Source: CAZGAQ01 sp964523405
Lineage (GTDB): Bacteria; Planctomycetota; Phycisphaerae; UBA1845; Fen-1342
Length of the DNA: 64,000 bases
Reading direction: 5' to 3'
Assembly (NCBI GenBank): GCA_964523405.1
Contig: CAZGAQ010000031.1
Coordinates: 1 to 64,000, forward strand
Shown: piece after piece, positions 1-9,101 of the stretch
How the letters are laid out: each line of letters opens with the position of its first letter
Numbering within the stretch: the stretch's first letter is position 1
Made by a program: the position numbers and the translations under genes
Notes under the pieces: generated by a model
The model's database searches: none
Told to the model about the DNA's origin: nothing
The model's input: the letters and a program-made list of their open reading frames with translations, nothing else

Positions 1-2
1 AC

Positions 3-1940
3 TCGGCGTTCAACGTGGCGCAGCCCTACTGCCATCCGCACAGCCTGGGGATCAGTCACGGCATCTTCTGGGATCACGCCTTCTATCAGAATGCCGCGTA
101 CCTGGCGGGGTTGCGGCGGGCGTTCGACAACTGCCAGCACCTGGTGTCGGTGGACACCAACACGATGAACTGGGTGCGGGCGACGATGTGCGAGTACGCG
201 GCGCGCTGCACTTACATCCCCAACTTTGTCGACCCGGACGAGTTCTGTCCGCGCCCGACGCCGCGCGACGATGGGCGCGTGGTCGTGTTGTATCCGCGGC
301 GGTTGTACGGTCCGCGCGGCTTCTGGCTGGTGGCCGAGCGCATTCCGGAGTTGATCGCTGACTTTCCACAGGTGGAGTTCCACTTCGTCGGCAAGGCGGA
401 CGAGCGCGAGGAGCGGGCGGTCAAGGAGCTGGTGGCACGCTTCCCGCAGCACGTGCGCTGGTACTTCTGCCAGCCTGACCACATGTGCGGAGCATACCAG
501 GCGGCGGACATCGCGCTGGTGCCGACGGTAGCGAGCGAGGGTACCTCGCTGTCGTGCCTGGAGGCGATGGCGTGCGGCAACACCGTGGTGGCCACGAACG
601 TGGGCGGGTTGCCCGAACTGGTCACGGACGGTCTCAACGGGCTGTTGATCGAGCCGACGACGGAGAGCCTGGATCGCGCGCTGCGCAGGCTGCTGACGGA
701 CCCGGAGCTGCGGCAGCGGCTGAGCCGTAACGCCGTACAGACGGCGCAGGCGTATCACAAGCGGATCTGGGTGGAGCGCTGGCGCGAGGTCCTGCAGCGC
801 GTGCTGCCGGCGCCGACGGTGGCGAGCGGGACTGCGGCGCAGCCGCGCGAGTTCGTACACCTGTGCGCCGGGGGGCAGACCTGGAGCTACATGCGCCAGC
901 GGCCGCAGCAGCTCTTCCTCGCGCTGGCGGAGGCGGGGCAGCATGTACACTACGTGTCGGACGAAGAGATACCGGAACGCTGGGAGTTGGGCGGGCGGCT
1001 GCACATCGTGGGGCGCCGCACCACGCTCGCGGTTGGCCGGCCGATTCTGTACATCTATGACACGTATCAGTACCAGCGGCTGAGTGAGTTTACCGACCCG
1101 ATGGTGGTGTACGACGTGCTGGACGATCCGGTGATTCACGCGGAGGCGGATCGGCAGCGCGGCATGCCGGCGGACGGCGACTTTCTGTATTACCACGAAC
1201 GGCTGCTGCGCGAGGCGGACGTCGTCATCACCAGTTCGAAACGGCTGCGCGCGCGGTATGCCGCGCAGCGCGCGGATATCGTGCTGGTGCCGAACGCGGT
1301 GCGGCCGGAGGATTTTCGGCGTGCGACGGTGGAGCGACCGGGCGACCTGCCGGCGGTGGGGGCGGTGCTGGTCGGGTACTACGGGGCGATTGCGGAGTGG
1401 TTCGACCTGGAGATGCTGGCGCAGGCGGCGCGCGCGCGGCCGGAGTATCACTTCATCCTGATCGGGCTGACGACGCAGCAGGCGGAGCTGGACGAGCTGC
1501 AGCAGCGCTGCCCGAACGTGCACTATCTGGGGCAGAAGAGCTACGAGACGCTGCCGGCGTATCTGGCGAGCTTTGACGTGGCGACGATTCCGTTCCTGGT
1601 CAACGAGATCACCAACTCGGTATCGCCCGTGAAGCTGTTCGAGTATCTGGCGGGCGGGAAGCCGGTGGTGTCGACGGGGTTTGAGGAAATCCGGCAGTAT
1701 GACGAAGTGCTGATCGCGCAGGATGCGGACGACTTCGTGGCCAAGCTCGATTTGGCTCTGACGCTGCGAACCGACGCGAGCTTCCTGGCGCAGGCGCGGC
1801 GGCTGGTGGAGAAGAACACGTGGGCGGAGCGGGCGCAGCGCGTGCTGACGGCGCTGGCGCAGCGTGCGGGGGGTGACGCGGCGGCGCCGAGCGACGGCAG
1901 GCCGGGCGCCGCGGTGCTCGCGGCCGCCCCGGGAGCGTGA
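3..1940 (+). CDS. Two-domain glycosyltransferase (GT4 half plus TuaH-like half), 5' partial
   Basis: Probably a retaining, nucleotide-sugar-dependent glycosyltransferase acting in surface polysaccharide or glycan synthesis; acceptor unknown. The frame is open to the left edge, so the GTG at 15 is probably internal and the true start lies outside the window. Residues (from that GTG) about 1-265 are a GT-B fold half with the GT4 E-x7-E signature (EGTSLSCLE) followed by GGLPELV. Residues about 280-620 form a second GT-B-like unit opening with WSYMRQRPQQLF and ending with SPVKLFEYLAGGKPVV, the pattern of TuaH-like glycosyltransferases. The downstream GH9 gene overlaps its stop. Two glycosyltransferase units in one chain suggest sequential sugar additions, which is inference. 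Confidence 0.85.
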   Translation, partial: SAFNVAQPYCHPHSLGISHGIFWDHAFYQNAAYLAGLRRAFDNCQHLVSVDTNTMNWVRATMCEYAARCTYIPNFVDPDEFCPRPTPRDDGRVVVLYPRRLYGPRGFWLVAERIPELIADFPQVEFHFVGKADEREERAVKELVARFPQHVRWYFCQPDHMCGAYQAADIALVPTVASEGTSLSCLEAMACGNTVVATNVGGLPELVTDGLNGLLIEPTTESLDRALRRLLTDPELRQRLSRNAVQTAQAYHKRIWVERWREVLQRVLPAPTVASGTAAQPREFVHLCAGGQTWSYMRQRPQQLFLALAEAGQHVHYVSDEEIPERWELGGRLHIVGRRTTLAVGRPILYIYDTYQYQRLSEFTDPMVVYDVLDDPVIHAEADRQRGMPADGDFLYYHERLLREADVVITSSKRLRARYAAQRADIVLVPNAVRPEDFRRATVERPGDLPAVGAVLVGYYGAIAEWFDLEMLAQAARARPEYHFILIGLTTQQAELDELQQRCPNVHYLGQKSYETLPAYLASFDVATIPFLVNEITNSVSPVKLFEYLAGGKPVVSTGFEEIRQYDEVLIAQDADDFVAKLDLALTLRTDASFLAQARRLVEKNTWAERAQRVLTALAQRAGGDAAAPSDGRPGAAVLAAAPGA

Positions 1941-3727
1941 TGATGCGGAGCGGCGCGGTGGGTGTGCGACTGGCGCTGGGCTGGCTGTGCGCGGCGGGGC
2001 TTGCGGTTACGACTATTGGCGGTGTTTCCAGTGCGCACGCGGCCGAAGGCGAAGTGTGGCTGCGCGTGAACCAGGTGGGGTATTGGCCGGACGATCCGAA
2101 GATCGCGATTCTGTCGAGCGCGGGGCCGCTGAGTGGGCGGTTTGAGGTGGGGGAGTTTGCAGCGGACATCGGGGCGGACGCCGGTGCGTGGGGGCCGTTC
2201 GCGCACAACTACCGGCTGGACTTCACGGCACTGCGGACGCCGGGGCGGTACGTCATCCGGTTTGGGGAGCAGCGTTCGCCGGAGTTCACGATCGGGACGG
2301 ACGCGTACCGAGAAGTCGCGCCGCGGCTGCTGGAGTTCATGCGGCTACAGCGGTGCGGCCACAATCCCGTCACCGGGGAAGACTGCCACCAGCAAGATGC
2401 GATTGACACCGAGACGCAGGAGCGGCGGGACCTGGGGGGTGGGTGGCACGATGCGGCCGATCGCATCAAGCACATGATCACGACGACGTACTGCGTGGCG
2501 GCGCTGTACCTCGCCGGGGCGGACGACGAGGCCCGCTATGGCGCTCAACTCGTCGCCAAGATTCACCCGGACCCCAATACGATTTACGTGCAGATCGGGG
2601 ACGATCGCGACCATGGGCCGCCGGCGGTGCTGTGGCACGAGGATCAGACGGACTATGGCTGGGGGGCCGGCGGGCCGCGGTCGGCGTGGCCAGCGGTGGA
2701 TCGGCCGGCGGGGCCGAAGTATCGGAATGCGTCGACGGGGGCGGCGAGCCTGGCGGGGCGGACGGCGGCGGCGCTGGCGCTGGCGGGGCGGATTGAGGCG
2801 GCAAAGTCGGCTTATGCGCTGGCGCGAGCGCGGCCGGGGTGTGCGATGTCGGTGCCGGTGAAGGCGCCGCACTATTACGGGGAGCGGTCGTACTTTGATG
2901 ATCTGGAGTGGGGGGCGATCGAGCTGTACATCGCGACGCGGGAGCCGGAGTACCTGCGGCAGGCGTGCGAGTATGCGCCGCGGGTGGGGGCGAGCGAATG
3001 GCTGGGGCATGTGGCGGAAGTGGCGGCGACGGGCAGCGCGACGAGCACGTCAGCGACGACGAGTGTACCGAGCACGAGCAGGCCCGCGACTGTGGCGCCT
3101 GCGTCGCAACCGGTGTCGATGCCGGCACGGCACGGGCATTACGAGTGTTTCCCATACGTGAATCTCGCGCATTGGCGCTTGTACGAGCATGCGGATGCGG
3201 AGACGCGGGGGAAGCTGGCGGGTTACTATCGAACCGCATTGGAGAACGCTCGTCGACTCGCGGTGCAGAATCCGTATCGGCTGGGGACGCCGCTGGTGTG
3301 GTGCTCGACGAACGACGTGATCGCGCTGGCGACGCAGGCGGTGCTGTACGAACGCATGACCGGCGACCGGCAATTTCGCCCGCTGGCGGCGGAAGCGCGG
3401 GACTGGATCTTCGGGCGTAATCCGTGGGGCGTGTCTTTCGTGATCGGCGTGCCGGCGGGCGGCGATGCGGCGAGTCGGCCGCACCATTTGTTCTGGAAGC
3501 TGCGGCAGCAGTTACCGGCGGGGGGGCTGGTGGACGGGCCGGTGTACAAGGACATCAATGACAGCCTGAAGTTCGGTGACTTCGGGGTGGACCGGTTGGC
3601 GCGGTTTCAGTCTGATGCGGGCGTGTATCATGACGCGTTCGAGGACTTCTCGACGAACGAGCCGATCATCGACGGGACGGTGTCGTTGCTGCTGTTGCTG
3701 CACGTGTGGACGGAAGTGGGGAAGTGA
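1940..3727 (+). CDS. Secreted glycoside hydrolase family 9 (endoglucanase-like)
   Basis: Inverting beta-glucanase-type enzyme expected outside the cytoplasm. A hydrophobic N-terminal signal is followed by the cellulase N-terminal Ig-like domain (LRVNQVGYWPDDPKIA), then the (alpha/alpha)6 GH9 domain. GGWHDAAD corresponds to the GGWYDAGD catalytic-base motif, with Gly changed to Ala. FGRNPWGVSF and the final TNEPIIDG segment hold the expected acid Glu (E in TNE). A Ser/Thr/Pro linker-like insert sits in the middle of the catalytic domain (around 3030-3110), an unusual place. Start choices are GTG 1937, ATG 1940 or ATG 1943; 1940 overlaps the upstream stop as TGATG, consistent with translational coupling. 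Substrate (cellulose, xyloglucan or other) cannot be told from sequence. Confidence 0.88.
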   Translation: MMRSGAVGVRLALGWLCAAGLAVTTIGGVSSAHAAEGEVWLRVNQVGYWPDDPKIAILSSAGPLSGRFEVGEFAADIGADAGAWGPFAHNYRLDFTALRTPGRYVIRFGEQRSPEFTIGTDAYREVAPRLLEFMRLQRCGHNPVTGEDCHQQDAIDTETQERRDLGGGWHDAADRIKHMITTTYCVAALYLAGADDEARYGAQLVAKIHPDPNTIYVQIGDDRDHGPPAVLWHEDQTDYGWGAGGPRSAWPAVDRPAGPKYRNASTGAASLAGRTAAALALAGRIEAAKSAYALARARPGCAMSVPVKAPHYYGERSYFDDLEWGAIELYIATREPEYLRQACEYAPRVGASEWLGHVAEVAATGSATSTSATTSVPSTSRPATVAPASQPVSMPARHGHYECFPYVNLAHWRLYEHADAETRGKLAGYYRTALENARRLAVQNPYRLGTPLVWCSTNDVIALATQAVLYERMTGDRQFRPLAAEARDWIFGRNPWGVSFVIGVPAGGDAASRPHHLFWKLRQQLPAGGLVDGPVYKDINDSLKFGDFGVDRLARFQSDAGVYHDAFEDFSTNEPIIDGTVSLLLLLHVWTEVGK

Positions 3728-3737
3728 GAAAGTGGGG
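3714..3737. repeat. Three tandem octamers AAGTGRGR across the GH9 stop codon
   Basis: AAGTGGGG, AAGTGAGA, AAGTGGGG lie head to tail and include the TGA of the GH9 gene. A similar octamer array follows the GH57 gene at 20933. Confidence 0.6.
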
Positions 3738-3792
3738 AGGGGGGGCGTCAAAATGTGCAAAGGTGAAAATGTGATAACGGCGGGGGCGGGGG

Positions 3793-3827
3793 GAATGGCG
3801 AATGTCGAATGGCGAATAACGAATGAA
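3793..3827. repeat. Five tandem heptamers GAATNNC
   Basis: Units GAATGGC, GAATGTC, GAATGGC, GAATAAC, GAATGAA follow one another without gaps in the spacer between the GH9 and CpeT-like genes. It is an AT-richer patch in otherwise GC-rich DNA. No function is apparent; it resembles a simple-sequence microsatellite. Confidence 0.65.
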
Positions 3828-4001
3828 GATCCGGTGATGGGGAAGCTCTGGACGTGGCGGGGTGCCTTTGGGTGGCGGTGAACGGGGTGCCTCGGCAGGG
3901 TTCGTCGGCAGGTCCGGAGTAGATGGACTGAAGGCGCATGCAGGACAGGTCGTCTCAACGAAGCTATCCTACGCGGCACGCAACTTCGCATCGGAGAACC
4001 C

Positions 4002-4724
4002 ATGTCCCGCAGAATTCACAGCCCGCTATCCGTCACGCTCGTTACCCTGTTCCTTTCTGCGGCCCTGCTATTGCCGATGGGTTGTCAGGCGCCGGCGCCG
4101 AGTGGGTCTGCGGGGTCGCGGACGGATGCGGCGCTGGATAGCGGGGCGGAGCCGTCGGCGGGGGAGGTGGCGCTGTTGGCGGAGTGGATGACGGGGGCGT
4201 TCAGCAGTGCGGGGCAGGCGGCGCAGGACCCCGAGTTCCGCGACATCCGGCTGCACACGGCGCTGATCTGGCCCGAGCGCGACGACGGCCCGTGGTTGTA
4301 TGTCGAGCAGGCCGCGGCCGACAAGCTGGAGCAGCCGTATCGGCAGCGCGTGTACCGGCTGGTTGCGCGGGAGGACGAGGTGATCGAGAGTCGGGTGTAT
4401 ACGCTGCCGGGCGATCCGCTGCGCTTTGTGGGGGCGTGGCGGGCGCCGGAGCTGCTGGGGGCGGTACAGGTGGGGGACCTGGAGGTACGGGCGGGGTGTT
4501 CGCTGTACCTGCGGCGGAGCACGGACACGGCGTTTACGGGCAGCACGACCGGGCGCGGGTGTGAGAGCACGCTGCGCGGGGCGACGTACACCACCTCCGA
4601 AGCTCGTATTACGCCCAGCGAGATGATCACGTGGGACCGGGGGTTTGATGCCGAGGGCAAGCAGGTGTGGGGGGCGACGGCGGGCGGGTACATTTTCCGG
4701 CGGGTGGACGAGGTGCCGCGGTAG
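4002..4724 (+). CDS. CpeT/CpcT (DUF1001) family lipoprotein
   Basis: The cyanobacterial relatives are phycobiliprotein lyases, but members in non-photosynthetic bacteria have no known bilin partner, so the function here is unknown. The chain begins with a lipoprotein signal (lipobox LPMGC, Cys28) and a short Ala/Gly/Ser linker. The family fold follows: LAEWMTGAFSS, IWPERDDGPWLYVEQAA, QPYRQRVYRL, and the Cys-containing block AGCSLYLRR / GCESTLRGATY near the end. At 240 residues it is close to the usual length. Its lipid anchor suggests an envelope location. It stands alone between the GH9 and tricorn genes. Confidence 0.8.
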   Translation: MSRRIHSPLSVTLVTLFLSAALLLPMGCQAPAPSGSAGSRTDAALDSGAEPSAGEVALLAEWMTGAFSSAGQAAQDPEFRDIRLHTALIWPERDDGPWLYVEQAAADKLEQPYRQRVYRLVAREDEVIESRVYTLPGDPLRFVGAWRAPELLGAVQVGDLEVRAGCSLYLRRSTDTAFTGSTTGRGCESTLRGATYTTSEARITPSEMITWDRGFDAEGKQVWGATAGGYIFRRVDEVPR

Positions 4725-5039
4725 GGACGGCGGCAGTCGTCGGAAGCTGTCGGTCGCGGCCGGGCGGATTCGCCGCGGGGGCCAAGCCGGGGTATCGTAA
4801 GTGTCGGAATGAGATGGGGTAGCGCGGTCCTTGGGGCGGCGCCAGGCGGGCTGATATCCCCTGGTGCTGCGGTCCAGGGGGCCCGAGGCTACGACGGAAC
4901 GCGCGATTTGCGTCAGGTACCCCTCACATTCGTTTAGGGCAGGCAGAGGTCTGACGCTACGAAACAGCGCATGAATAGTATCGCTACTGCATGGCGCGGC
5001 CGGCAGGCTGGCGAGTCGCGGTTGAAAGGAGAACACAGA
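4725..5039. other. Intergenic, 315 bp, no gene seen
   Basis: No supported reading frame, hairpin terminator or convincing promoter was found. Only the last bases (AAAGGAGAA, ending 8 nt before ATG 5040) are clearly functional, as the ribosome binding site of the tricorn gene. Confidence 0.6.
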
Positions 5040-8000
5040 ATGTCCCGTCGCCCCTTTGCGTGGATCCTCGGGTTGAGCGTGTTGGCCGGTTTCGTCGCAA
5101 CTGCGCCGGGGGAAGTGCGGCCGCATGCGGGGATGCTGCGGTATCCGGACGTGAGCGCGACGCACATCGTGTTCGCGTATGCGGGGCGGTTGTGGCTGGT
5201 GCCGCGGACGGGTGGGGTGGCGGAGCCGCTGGCGAGTCCGGCGGGCAGCCCCGGCTTCCCGCGCTTTTCGGCGGATGGGCAGACGATCGCGTTCGTGGGG
5301 AACTACGACGGCAACGATGATCTGTACACGATTCCGGTGACGGGCGGGGTGCCGTTTCGCGTGACGCACCATCCGACGACGGAGACGCTGTGTGACTGGA
5401 CGCCGGACGGGAAGTTGCTGTTTGCGGGGCGGAACTACTCCGGGCAAGTACGTGGGTCACAGTTGCTGGTGGTGCCACCGACGGGAGGATTTCCGGAGAA
5501 GCTGCCGGTGCCGTACGGGGCGGTGGGGGCGATCAGCCCGGACGGGACGTGGCTGGCGTACACGCTGCATACGACGGACAGCCGGACGTGGAAGCGGTAC
5601 TTGGGGGGGATGGCGACGGATATCTGGCTGTTCAATCTGCAGACGCACGCGGCGCAGCGAATCACGACGTGGGAGGGAACGGACAGCCAGCCGATGTGGC
5701 ACGGTAAGTCCCTGTACTACATGTGTGACGACGGACCGGAGCACCGGCTGAACATCTGGCAGTACGAGTTGGCGGAGGGCAAGCGGACCCAGATCACGCA
5801 CTTTGACAAGCATGACATCAAGTGGCCGGCGATCGGTCCCGGTGCGAAGGGCGAAGGCGAGATCGTCTTCCAGTATGGCCCGGACCTGTACACGCTGGAT
5901 CTGGCGACGCGCCAGAGTCACCCGGTGGAGGTCAGCGTGCCCGGTGATCGTCCGCAGTTGCGGCCGACGCGGGTGGACGTGGCGGGGCGGATCGAGAACT
6001 GGGACGTGTCGCCGACGGGGAAGCGGGCGGCGTTCGACGCGCGCGGGGACATCTGGACGGTGCCGGCGCATAAAGGCACGCCGCGGAACCTGACGCGGAG
6101 CAGCGGGGTGGCGGAGCGCGACCCGGCGTGGAGTCCGGACGGGCGGTGGATCGCGTACCTGAGTGACAAGACGGGCGAGTACGAGTTGTACGTGACGCAA
6201 TCGGACGGGAAGGGCGCAACGCGGCAGCTCACGGGGACGGGGCAGGCGGATCCGAACGAGCCGAACGCGGCGGAGCCGCGGAAGATCTACCGCTACTCGC
6301 CGACGTGGTCGCCGGATTCGAAGTGGATTGCGTTCAACGACAAGAGCGGGGCGCTGTACGTGGCGAGCGCGGCGACGGGGGCGTGCCGGCTGGTGGACCA
6401 GGACCCGTGGTCGAATCCGCCGGACTTCTCGTGGTCGCATGATTCGAGCTGGCTGGCGTACGTGCGCGGGGGCGCGAACCAGCAGTCCGCGATCTGGTTG
6501 TACCACCTGACGACACGGGAGAAGCGGCCGGTGACGAGCGGTGCGTTCCGGGACACGGAGCCGTGCTTTGACCGGGCGGGGAATTACCTGTTCTTTGCGA
6601 CGAATCGGCACTTCAAGAACCCGATCTACGAGGACATTGGCACGACGTTCGTGTACACGAACACGGACACGATCGTGGCGGTGCCACTGCGCGCGGACCT
6701 CGCGTCCCCGCTGGCGCCGAAGAGTGACGAGGAATCGTGGAAGGAGCCTAACGAGCTGAAGAAGGACGAGCAGCCGACGAGCGACCAGGTTGGCGACGCC
6801 GACGAGGACGACGAGGAGGTCGCGCCGGCTGAGCCGGGGGCAGGGGCGCGGGAGGACGAGGCGGCGACGCAACCGGGCGGGGCGGGAGACAAGAAGCCGG
6901 CGAAGGGCCCGCATGGCGGCAAGAAGGGTGAGGCCGAGAAGGCGGACAAGGACAAGGCGGAGAAGGAGAAGTCGAAAAACACGCCGCTGGAGATCACGCT
7001 GGACGGGTTTGAGCAGCGGGCGATTCGGCTGCCGATTAAGCCGGGGGCGTTCAGCGGACTGGCCGTGAACGCGGAGGGCATGCTGCTGTACGTGCGGCAG
7101 CCGCGCGCGGGCTCGGAAGAGAAGGCCAGCCTCAAAATCTTCGATTGGTCGAAAGCCGAGGACGGCGGGGGCGTGGACCAGCCGGAAGAGGACGAGATGA
7201 GCGTGCGGCTGGCGCGGGCGGTGCGGCGGCCGGCGCTGGCGCTCCGGCCCGCGGCGCGCCGGGTGGGCGAGGAACCCGAGGAACAGACGGTACTCGGCGA
7301 GGTCGGGGCGTTCCGCCTGTCGGCCGATGGCAAGAAGATCATCGTGCACAAGGATGACACGTTTGCGGTGGTGGACGCGAAGCCGGACCAGAAGCTGGAC
7401 AAACCGATGTCGCTGGACGGCATGGTCGCGGTGGTCGATCCGCGGGCAGATTGGCGGCAGATGGTGCTGGAGGCGTGGCGGGTCGAGCGCGATTTCTTCT
7501 ATGACCCGCACATGCACGGCGTGGATTGGCCGGGGCTGCGCGACGAGTACTTGAAGATGCTGGACGATTGCGTATCGCGCAGCGATGTATCGTTTGTGAT
7601 CCGCGAGCTGATCAGTGAGCTAAACGTGGGGCACGCGTACTACTTCGGTGATGGTGACAACGCGCCGCGCGTGTCGGTGGGGCTGCTGGGCGCGGATTTC
7701 GAGCTGGCCGACGGGGCTTACCGCATCCGGCGCATCATCACCGGCGGGCCGTGGGATACGGACGCGCGCGGGCCCCTGGCGCAGCCGGGGATCAAGGTAC
7801 GTGCGGGCGACTATCTGCTGGCGGTAAATGGCGTGCCGCTGGATGTGAAGCAGGATCCGTGGGCGGCCTTCCAGGGGCTGGCGGGCAAGGTGGTGACGCT
7901 GACGGTGAGCCGGACGGCGCCGGGGGCGGCCGGTACGACGAGCGCTCCGGAGGAGAAGCCGGCCGAGAGCAAGCCGGCGGATGCGGAGGAGCAGGCGAAG

Positions 8001-8765
8001 AAGGAGGAGAAGAAGAAGGAAGAGACGGGGCCGCACGATATCGTTGTGAAGCTGCTTTCACCCGAAGAGGATGCCGCCTTGCGCTACCGGGCATGGGTGG
8101 AGCACAACCGGGCGTACGTGGCGGAGAAGAGTGGCGGGAAGGTCGGCTACGTACACGTGCCGGACACGGGCGTGAACGGACAGAACGAGCTGTTCCGGCA
8201 GTTCTACGGACAGCGGGACAAGGCGGCGCTGATCGTGGATGAGCGCTGGAACGGCGGCGGGCAGATTCCGCTGCGGTTCATCGAGCTGCTGAACCGGCCG
8301 CTGACGAACTTCTGGGCGACGCGGGACGGGCAGCCGGTGCCGACGCCGGAGGATGCGCACCACGGGCCGAAGTGCATGCTGATCAACGGGTTGGCGGGCT
8401 CGGGCGGGGATGCGTTCCCGTTCTACTTCCGCCAGGCGAAGCTGGGCAAGCTGATCGGGACGCGGACGTGGGGCGGGCTGGTCGGGATCAGCGGGAATCC
8501 GGCGTTGATCGACGGAGCGACGGTGACGGCGCCGACGTTCGCGTTCTACAAGCTGGACGGCACGTGGGGCATTGAGGGGCACGGCGTCGACCCGGACATT
8601 GAGGTGCTGGATGATCCGGCGCTGATGCTGGACGGCGCCGATCCGCAGATCGACAAGGCGGTGCAGCTCATGCTGGACGAGGTGCAGAAGAATCCGTACG
8701 TGCCGGTGAAGGTGCCGCCGTATCCGGATCGCAGCGGGATGGGGGTGCCGAAGAAGGACTGGTAG
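5040..8765 (+). CDS. Tricorn-type protease (beta-propeller, PDZ, S41 core)
   Basis: Large serine protease of the tricorn family that degrades peptides; the N-terminal signal-like segment suggests export. The start ATG 5040 is chosen because AAAGGAGAA lies just upstream and a signal peptide follows; an upstream ATG at 4971 is less likely. Residues about 30-330 and 340-560 contain WD/PD40-like propeller blades (PRFSADGQTIAF, SPDGTWLAY, PAWSPDGRWIAYLSDK). Then come the C1 region with the catalytic-type His (NVGHAYYFGDGD), a PDZ domain (VRAGDYLLAVNGVPL) and the S41 core with nucleophile Ser in GSGGDAFPFYFRQ. At 1241 residues it is somewhat long because of two charged Lys/Glu-rich inserts (about 6730-6985 and 7935-8035). 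Confidence 0.93.
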   Translation: MSRRPFAWILGLSVLAGFVATAPGEVRPHAGMLRYPDVSATHIVFAYAGRLWLVPRTGGVAEPLASPAGSPGFPRFSADGQTIAFVGNYDGNDDLYTIPVTGGVPFRVTHHPTTETLCDWTPDGKLLFAGRNYSGQVRGSQLLVVPPTGGFPEKLPVPYGAVGAISPDGTWLAYTLHTTDSRTWKRYLGGMATDIWLFNLQTHAAQRITTWEGTDSQPMWHGKSLYYMCDDGPEHRLNIWQYELAEGKRTQITHFDKHDIKWPAIGPGAKGEGEIVFQYGPDLYTLDLATRQSHPVEVSVPGDRPQLRPTRVDVAGRIENWDVSPTGKRAAFDARGDIWTVPAHKGTPRNLTRSSGVAERDPAWSPDGRWIAYLSDKTGEYELYVTQSDGKGATRQLTGTGQADPNEPNAAEPRKIYRYSPTWSPDSKWIAFNDKSGALYVASAATGACRLVDQDPWSNPPDFSWSHDSSWLAYVRGGANQQSAIWLYHLTTREKRPVTSGAFRDTEPCFDRAGNYLFFATNRHFKNPIYEDIGTTFVYTNTDTIVAVPLRADLASPLAPKSDEESWKEPNELKKDEQPTSDQVGDADEDDEEVAPAEPGAGAREDEAATQPGGAGDKKPAKGPHGGKKGEAEKADKDKAEKEKSKNTPLEITLDGFEQRAIRLPIKPGAFSGLAVNAEGMLLYVRQPRAGSEEKASLKIFDWSKAEDGGGVDQPEEDEMSVRLARAVRRPALALRPAARRVGEEPEEQTVLGEVGAFRLSADGKKIIVHKDDTFAVVDAKPDQKLDKPMSLDGMVAVVDPRADWRQMVLEAWRVERDFFYDPHMHGVDWPGLRDEYLKMLDDCVSRSDVSFVIRELISELNVGHAYYFGDGDNAPRVSVGLLGADFELADGAYRIRRIITGGPWDTDARGPLAQPGIKVRAGDYLLAVNGVPLDVKQDPWAAFQGLAGKVVTLTVSRTAPGAAGTTSAPEEKPAESKPADAEEQAKKEEKKKEETGPHDIVVKLLSPEEDAALRYRAWVEHNRAYVAEKSGGKVGYVHVPDTGVNGQNELFRQFYGQRDKAALIVDERWNGGGQIPLRFIELLNRPLTNFWATRDGQPVPTPEDAHHGPKCMLINGLAGSGGDAFPFYFRQAKLGKLIGTRTWGGLVGISGNPALIDGATVTAPTFAFYKLDGTWGIEGHGVDPDIEVLDDPALMLDGADPQIDKAVQLMLDEVQKNPYVPVKVPPYPDRSGMGVPKKDW

Positions 8766-8795
8766 GCCGCGAGACTGGAGGCGGCGTGCGACGCG

Positions 8796-8839
8796 CAGCG
8801 CCCGGCGGAGGCCCGAAAGTGGGCGTTCGCCGGGCGCTG
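8796..8839. repeat. Stem-loop with nested second stem
   Basis: Outer arms CAGCGCCCGGCG (8796-8807) and CGCCGGGCGCTG (8828-8839) are perfectly complementary, and an inner GCCC/GGGC stem closes a GAAAGT loop. It lies 31 bp after the tricorn stop and could end transcription or stabilise the mRNA end. Confidence 0.75.
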
Positions 8840-8848
8840 GTATTGTGG

Positions 8849-8875
8849 CTCCTCCGCCCCTGCGGGGCGGAGGAG
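8849..8875. repeat. Perfect 12-bp stem-loop
   Basis: CTCCTCCGCCCC, a TGC spacer, then GGGGCGGAGGAG. It lies 10 bp after the previous stem-loop. Confidence 0.75.
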
Positions 8876-8897
8876 AGAATAGGGTGAGTGGCGAGGT

Positions 8898-8949
8898 CCA
8901 CGGTTGGAGCCATGCGGCCGCTGCAGCCGCCACGCGGCTCCAACCGTGG
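8898..8949. repeat. 52-bp interrupted palindrome
   Basis: Arms CCACGGTTGGAGCC (8898-8911) and GGCTCCAACCGTGG (8936-8949) match perfectly over 14 bp. The 24-bp centre contains a further GCGGC/GCCGC stem. The long symmetric arms look more like a dispersed palindromic element (REP-like) than a terminator. Confidence 0.7.
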
Positions 8950-9101
8950 CTATGGTCCTGGACCCCTTCGGGGTTAAGAAGGCACGTGCTGCGTGGGCGA
9001 TACGCGGTGGCGAGGACGCAATAGCGGTAGGCGGCGCGGCGGCGCTTGCGGCGGGCGGGGCGGGGGGTATTCTGGCGGAGAGCCTGTCGCGGAGAGTGTC
9101 G

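Larger units (their letters stand above)
8766..9101. other. Intergenic region packed with stem-loops
   Basis: 336 bp without a supported gene. It holds three strong stem-loops, listed separately, and a smaller one around 8952-8966 (ACCCCTTCGGGGT). No U-tract follows the stems, so they are not textbook intrinsic terminators. Confidence 0.7.
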
